DNA from: Pseudomonadota bacterium
Lineage (GTDB): Bacteria; Bdellovibrionota_B; Oligoflexia; Silvanigrellales; Silvanigrellaceae
Direction: 5' to 3'
Length of the DNA: 8,080 bases
Assembly (NCBI GenBank): GCA_027490595.1
Contig: JAIXXU010000219.1
Location: 1 to 8,080, forward strand
Shown: piece after piece, positions 6,443 through 8,080 of the stretch
How the letters are laid out: the number at the start of each line of letters is the position of its first letter
How positions within the stretch are numbered: position 1 is the stretch's first letter
Translations under genes and position numbers: made by a program
Notes under the pieces: model-generated
What the model saw: the letters and a program-made list of their open reading frames with translations, nothing else
What the model was told of the DNA's origin: nothing
Database searches by the model: none

Positions 6443-6461
6443 CTTTGTGGTTACGTTGTGT
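6443..6461 (+). repeat. 19-bp direct repeat, copy 2
   Basis: Exact second copy of the CTTTGTGGTTACGTTGTGT repeat, 25 bases upstream of the attC10 core. The bases flanking the two copies differ, so the repeat does not extend to a larger duplication. Confidence 0.85.
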
Positions 6462-6485
6462 GATTTTGCTAACGTGTCGCGACCC

Positions 6486-6618
6486 ACATAACAGCGGTTT
6501 CACGCAATTGCTACTTTTCGTGTAAAATGAACCACCTTTTTCCATAACTTCGTTTTGTCCAGCCGAGAATACTCAGTTCCAAATGCCGCAACTGACGTGA
6601 AGCCGCCGGACGTTATCT
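6486..6618 (+). repeat. attC: attC10 (between cassettes 9 and 10)
   Basis: Cores are ACATAAC (6486-6492) and GTTATCT (6612-6618). The left core belongs to the ORF-less cassette 9. It shares the TTTTCGTG loop variant with attC9 immediately upstream, but differs from it in GAACCACC and in lacking the extra base of CCACGCCG. Confidence 0.95.
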
Positions 6619-6634
6619 GTAACGCACCCCAAAA

Positions 6635-7150
6635 ATGACGAAATTACACATGAAGAAATTCAATTTAGCTCAAATAATTATTCATTTCATTGCTACATTA
6701 TTCTTCATGTTTTCTTTTCAAAAATTCTCAGGCTTGTATAATATTGATTTACTGAATCTTTTTAATGAAAACGGAATCCAAAATGTTTTGCATAACATGG
6801 ATAAATATAAATTGAATAATGAGGATATTTGGAAACTTACTTTTGTAACGAATACCTCTGTGCTCATTGGAATCTTATTCGCTTTTATAATTTCAATCGT
6901 TATTTCGTTTCGAAAGAAATGGTCAATTTTGAACAGTTTTATTGTTTTAGTCTCAAGTTTTTTATTGCACTGGTTTGACATATTAAACTGGTTTTTAAAA
7001 CAAAGCCTGGGGAATTTTATAAACGATTTATTCTTGAGATTTCTATTGGCAGGAATCGTTCTTTCAATAATTGGTTTCGTGATCTTCCTTTCGAAATTTA
7101 CAAATCAGTTAATCGAGCAACAAGAGAAAAAAAATTTGCGCTACAGATAA
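6635..7150 (+). CDS. Hypothetical four-helix membrane protein (171 aa)
   Basis: Hydrophobic segments at about 10-28, 74-92, 98-118 and 133-153 predict four membrane helices. The loop between helices 1 and 2 (about 29-70) is hydrophilic and Asn-rich and probably extracytoplasmic. FRKK (92-95) and the charged C-terminus (EQQEKKNLRYR) fit a cytoplasmic side. No family is recognised. ATG 6635 lies 23 bp from the crossover after CACCCCAAAA; an internal ATG at 6650 (M6) is an alternative start. The stop codon TAA is inside the attC core AGATAAC, and the last residues LRYR are encoded by the cassette's 3' inverted-repeat arm, so the gene and recombination site overlap. Confidence 0.8.
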   Translation: MTKLHMKKFNLAQIIIHFIATLFFMFSFQKFSGLYNIDLLNLFNENGIQNVLHNMDKYKLNNEDIWKLTFVTNTSVLIGILFAFIISIVISFRKKWSILNSFIVLVSSFLLHWFDILNWFLKQSLGNFINDLFLRFLLAGIVLSIIGFVIFLSKFTNQLIEQQEKKNLRYR

Positions 7151-7278
7151 CAGCGGTTTCACGCAATTGCTACTTTCCTTGTAAAATGAACTTCTTTTTT
7201 CCATAACTTCGTTTTGTCCACGCCGAGAATACTCAGTTCCAAAAGCCGCAACTGACGTGAAGCCGCCGGACGTTGTGC
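7145..7278 (+). repeat. attC: attC11 (between cassettes 10 and 11)
   Basis: Cores are AGATAAC (7145-7151) and GTTGTGC (7272-7278), the only core here without GTTA. Cassette 10 starts GTTATCTGTAACGCA (6612-6626) and ends TGCGCTACAGATAAC (7137-7151), 14 of 15 with the exception at position 11. The right arm has AAAAGCC. Confidence 0.95.
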
Positions 7279-7309
7279 GACAGTTTAACCGAGCCGTAAC
7301 CAAATTACC

Positions 7310-7792
7310 GTGAAACGGAAGTTCAAAATATTCTGCTTTATCAATCTAGTTATTTTGTCTAGCTGTAATAGCTATTGTATAAGCTATGATAGAAATAAAA
7401 TCATTAAAAAATACGGCAAAAACTATCAAATCCATTTGAATCATTCATCGATAGATTTTATGAACGTTTATTTAGATAAAGAAAATATCAAGAAGATAAC
7501 AGTCAACAAAAACTCAAAGTTAGTAGAGATTCAAAGTGTACTCGAACCTAAATATCTTTTACTAGCAGAACTTAATCTTGATAGCCTAAGTAAGCGGCCA
7601 GGTTTTGGTAAAAACAAAATAGAAAGCTTGATATTAAATGGAGAAATAGTTTCGGATGAACAAATGAAAAACACAAAGATTGAAATTTCTGCAATTACAA
7701 ATATCCAACTACTAACTCAAGAACAAATGAACAATTCAATAAATTGTAGAATGGCAATTGGAGATTTCTTTTTAATAAATACGAAACAATAA
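7310..7792 (+). CDS. Small lipoprotein, possibly TonB-plug-like (160 aa)
   Basis: The N-terminus MKRKFKIFCFINLVILSSC is a lipoprotein signal with lipobox LSSC and lipidated C19. The C-terminal half resembles the carboxy part of TonB-dependent receptor plug domains in short stand-alone proteins of Bacteroidota. ESLILNGEIVSDEQM (105-119) is like the (v)xNGxx(v)sd segment, AITNIQLLTQEQM (128-140) like the I..I.vL... strand, and AIGDFFLINTKQ (149-160) like the G...I.TK ending. This is a remote resemblance. GTG 7310 is chosen because it begins directly at the signal peptide and the leader upstream is only 38 bp. The stop TAA shares one base with the 3' arm. It is the single gene of cassette 11, likely acting in the envelope. 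Confidence 0.8.
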   Translation: MKRKFKIFCFINLVILSSCNSYCISYDRNKIIKKYGKNYQIHLNHSSIDFMNVYLDKENIKKITVNKNSKLVEIQSVLEPKYLLLAELNLDSLSKRPGFGKNKIESLILNGEIVSDEQMKNTKIEISAITNIQLLTQEQMNNSINCRMAIGDFFLINTKQ

Positions 7793-7799
7793 AACCGTC

Positions 7800-7932
7800 G
7801 CACAACAGCGGTTTCACGCAATTGCTGCTTACCTTGTAAAATGAACGACCTTTTTCCATAACTTCGTTCTGTCAAGCCGAGAGTACTCAGTTCCAAAAGC
7901 CGCAACTGACGTGAAGCCGCCGGACGTTAACT
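7800..7932 (+). repeat. attC: attC12 (between cassettes 11 and 12)
   Basis: Cores are GCACAAC (7800-7806) and GTTAACT (7926-7932). Cassette 11 starts GTTGTGCGACAGTTT (7272-7286) and ends AAACCGTCGCACAAC (7792-7806), 14 of 15 with the exception at position 11. Loop variants are TTCTGTCAAGCCG and AAAAGCC. Confidence 0.95.
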
Positions 7933-7953
7933 GCAAGTTTAAAATGACGCACC

Positions 7954-8080
7954 ATGACCAAACAGCATTTTCAATTCACAACTTTGACATTTGCATTGAC
8001 AACTTTATGGACACTTATCGGATTCTTTGAATACTTTACTGAGGATCGTGGAATGTTTTACGGATTTGGCGTGCTAACAT
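7954..8080 (+). CDS. Partial membrane protein of cassette 12 (N-terminal 42 aa)
   Basis: ATG 7954 opens a frame that runs to the window edge: a short hydrophilic N-terminus (MTKQHFQF), a hydrophobic helix at about 9-25 (TLTFALTTLWTLIGFFE), an acidic/aromatic loop (YFTEDRGMFYGFG), and probably a second helix beginning at the end. An alternative ATG at 7944 gives a frame that stops after 28 codons, so 7954 is preferred. It lies 28 bp from the crossover, like most starts in this array. Family unknown; the rest of the gene is outside the window. Confidence 0.65.
   Translation, partial: MTKQHFQFTTLTFALTTLWTLIGFFEYFTEDRGMFYGFGVLT

Larger units (their letters stand above)
6156..6485. other. ORF-less cassette 9 (possible non-coding RNA cassette)
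   Basis: This 463-bp cassette (6150-6612) has no ORF I would call a gene. The longest forward frame is 69 codons from a GTG at 6154, inside the attC core, and gives an unconvincing Arg/Phe/Cys-rich peptide. The region is richer in G and C at its ends (GGTCGCTCCGCTCGCC near the start, GTGTCGCGACCC at the end) than the neighbouring cassettes. It contains a 19-bp direct repeat. Its ends pair as GTTATGTG(T)GGTCGC with GCGACCCACATAAC, with a one-base bulge instead of the position-11 mismatch seen elsewhere. A structural RNA, regulatory element or decayed gene are all possible. Confidence 0.6.
1..8080 (+). mobile_element. Interior of a sedentary integron gene-cassette array
   Basis: Twelve attC sites, nearly identical over about 133 bp, alternate with mostly single-gene modules, all in the same orientation. 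High attC similarity within one array is the hallmark of chromosomal superintegrons; mobile integrons carry heterogeneous attC sites. The expected crossover points (between G and TT of the GTTRRRY core) lie after positions 447, 1304, 2001, 2707, 3392, 4243, 4828, 5566, 6149, 6612, 7272 and 7926. Complete cassettes are therefore 463 to 857 bp long. No intI gene, attI site or primary cassette promoter is visible, so the platform must lie outside the window or be absent. Confidence 0.95.

Noticed and set aside
6254..6461. Insertion-sequence ends formed by the 19-bp repeats
   Set aside because: The copies are direct, not inverted, the 170 bp between them encodes no transposase, and no target duplication is seen.
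321..7932. CRISPR array
   Set aside because: The repeats are 133-134 bp with imperfect dyad symmetry and GTTRRRY-type cores, spaced by gene-sized modules; these are attC sites, not CRISPR repeats.
7944..8030. 28-codon ORF from the first ATG of cassette 12
   Set aside because: It stops early, and the overlapping frame from 7954 is open to the window edge with a clear membrane helix.

Overview
This window is the interior of a gene-cassette array of a sedentary (chromosomal-type) integron. Twelve near-identical attC recombination sites of 133-134 bp recur every 460-860 bp. They delimit eleven complete cassettes plus one partial cassette at each edge. No integron integrase gene, attI site or rRNA is inside the window. 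Low GC in the genes, A-rich translation starts without Shine-Dalgarno sequences, two short Bacteroidetes-style lipoproteins, a possible TonB-plug-like protein and TAnnTTTG-like promoter boxes all suggest a Bacteroidota (Flavobacteriia/Cytophagia-like) host. That assignment is an inference.

Layout: cassette 0 (before 448, partial) shows no gene but carries a likely decayed attC. Cassette 1 (448-1304) encodes a polyvalent-protein-type kinase-like protein. Cassette 2 (1305-2001) encodes a lipoprotein. Cassette 3 (2002-2707) encodes a membrane-anchored beta-rich protein. Cassette 4 (2708-3392) encodes a YdjM/DUF457-like membrane metal-hydrolase. Cassette 5 (3393-4243) encodes a YwqG/DUF1963-like protein. 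Cassette 6 (4244-4828) encodes a small helical protein. Cassette 7 (4829-5566) encodes a transglutaminase-like protein. Cassette 8 (5567-6149) encodes a four-helix membrane protein. Cassette 9 (6150-6612) has no convincing ORF and holds a 19-bp direct repeat. Cassette 10 (6613-7272) encodes a four-helix membrane protein. Cassette 11 (7273-7926) encodes a lipoprotein. Cassette 12 (from 7927) starts another membrane protein that runs off the window. All genes read on the + strand. The array is a collection of independently acquired modules, not a pathway.

The most unusual signal is at the cassette ends. Integron cassettes are expected to match their two ends over the 7-bp core GTTRRRY. Here each cassette has its own private inverted repeat of about 15 bp. 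In ten of eleven complete cassettes it is interrupted by a mismatch at the same place, position 11: A in the 5' arm opposite C in the 3' arm. That is a G.T wobble when the recombinogenic bottom strand folds and an A.C mismatch on the top strand. In several cassettes the 3' arm contains or abuts the gene's stop codon, so the 5' arm looks like a copy of the gene's tail. The attC loop also holds a conserved promoter-like block that may transcribe each downstream cassette.
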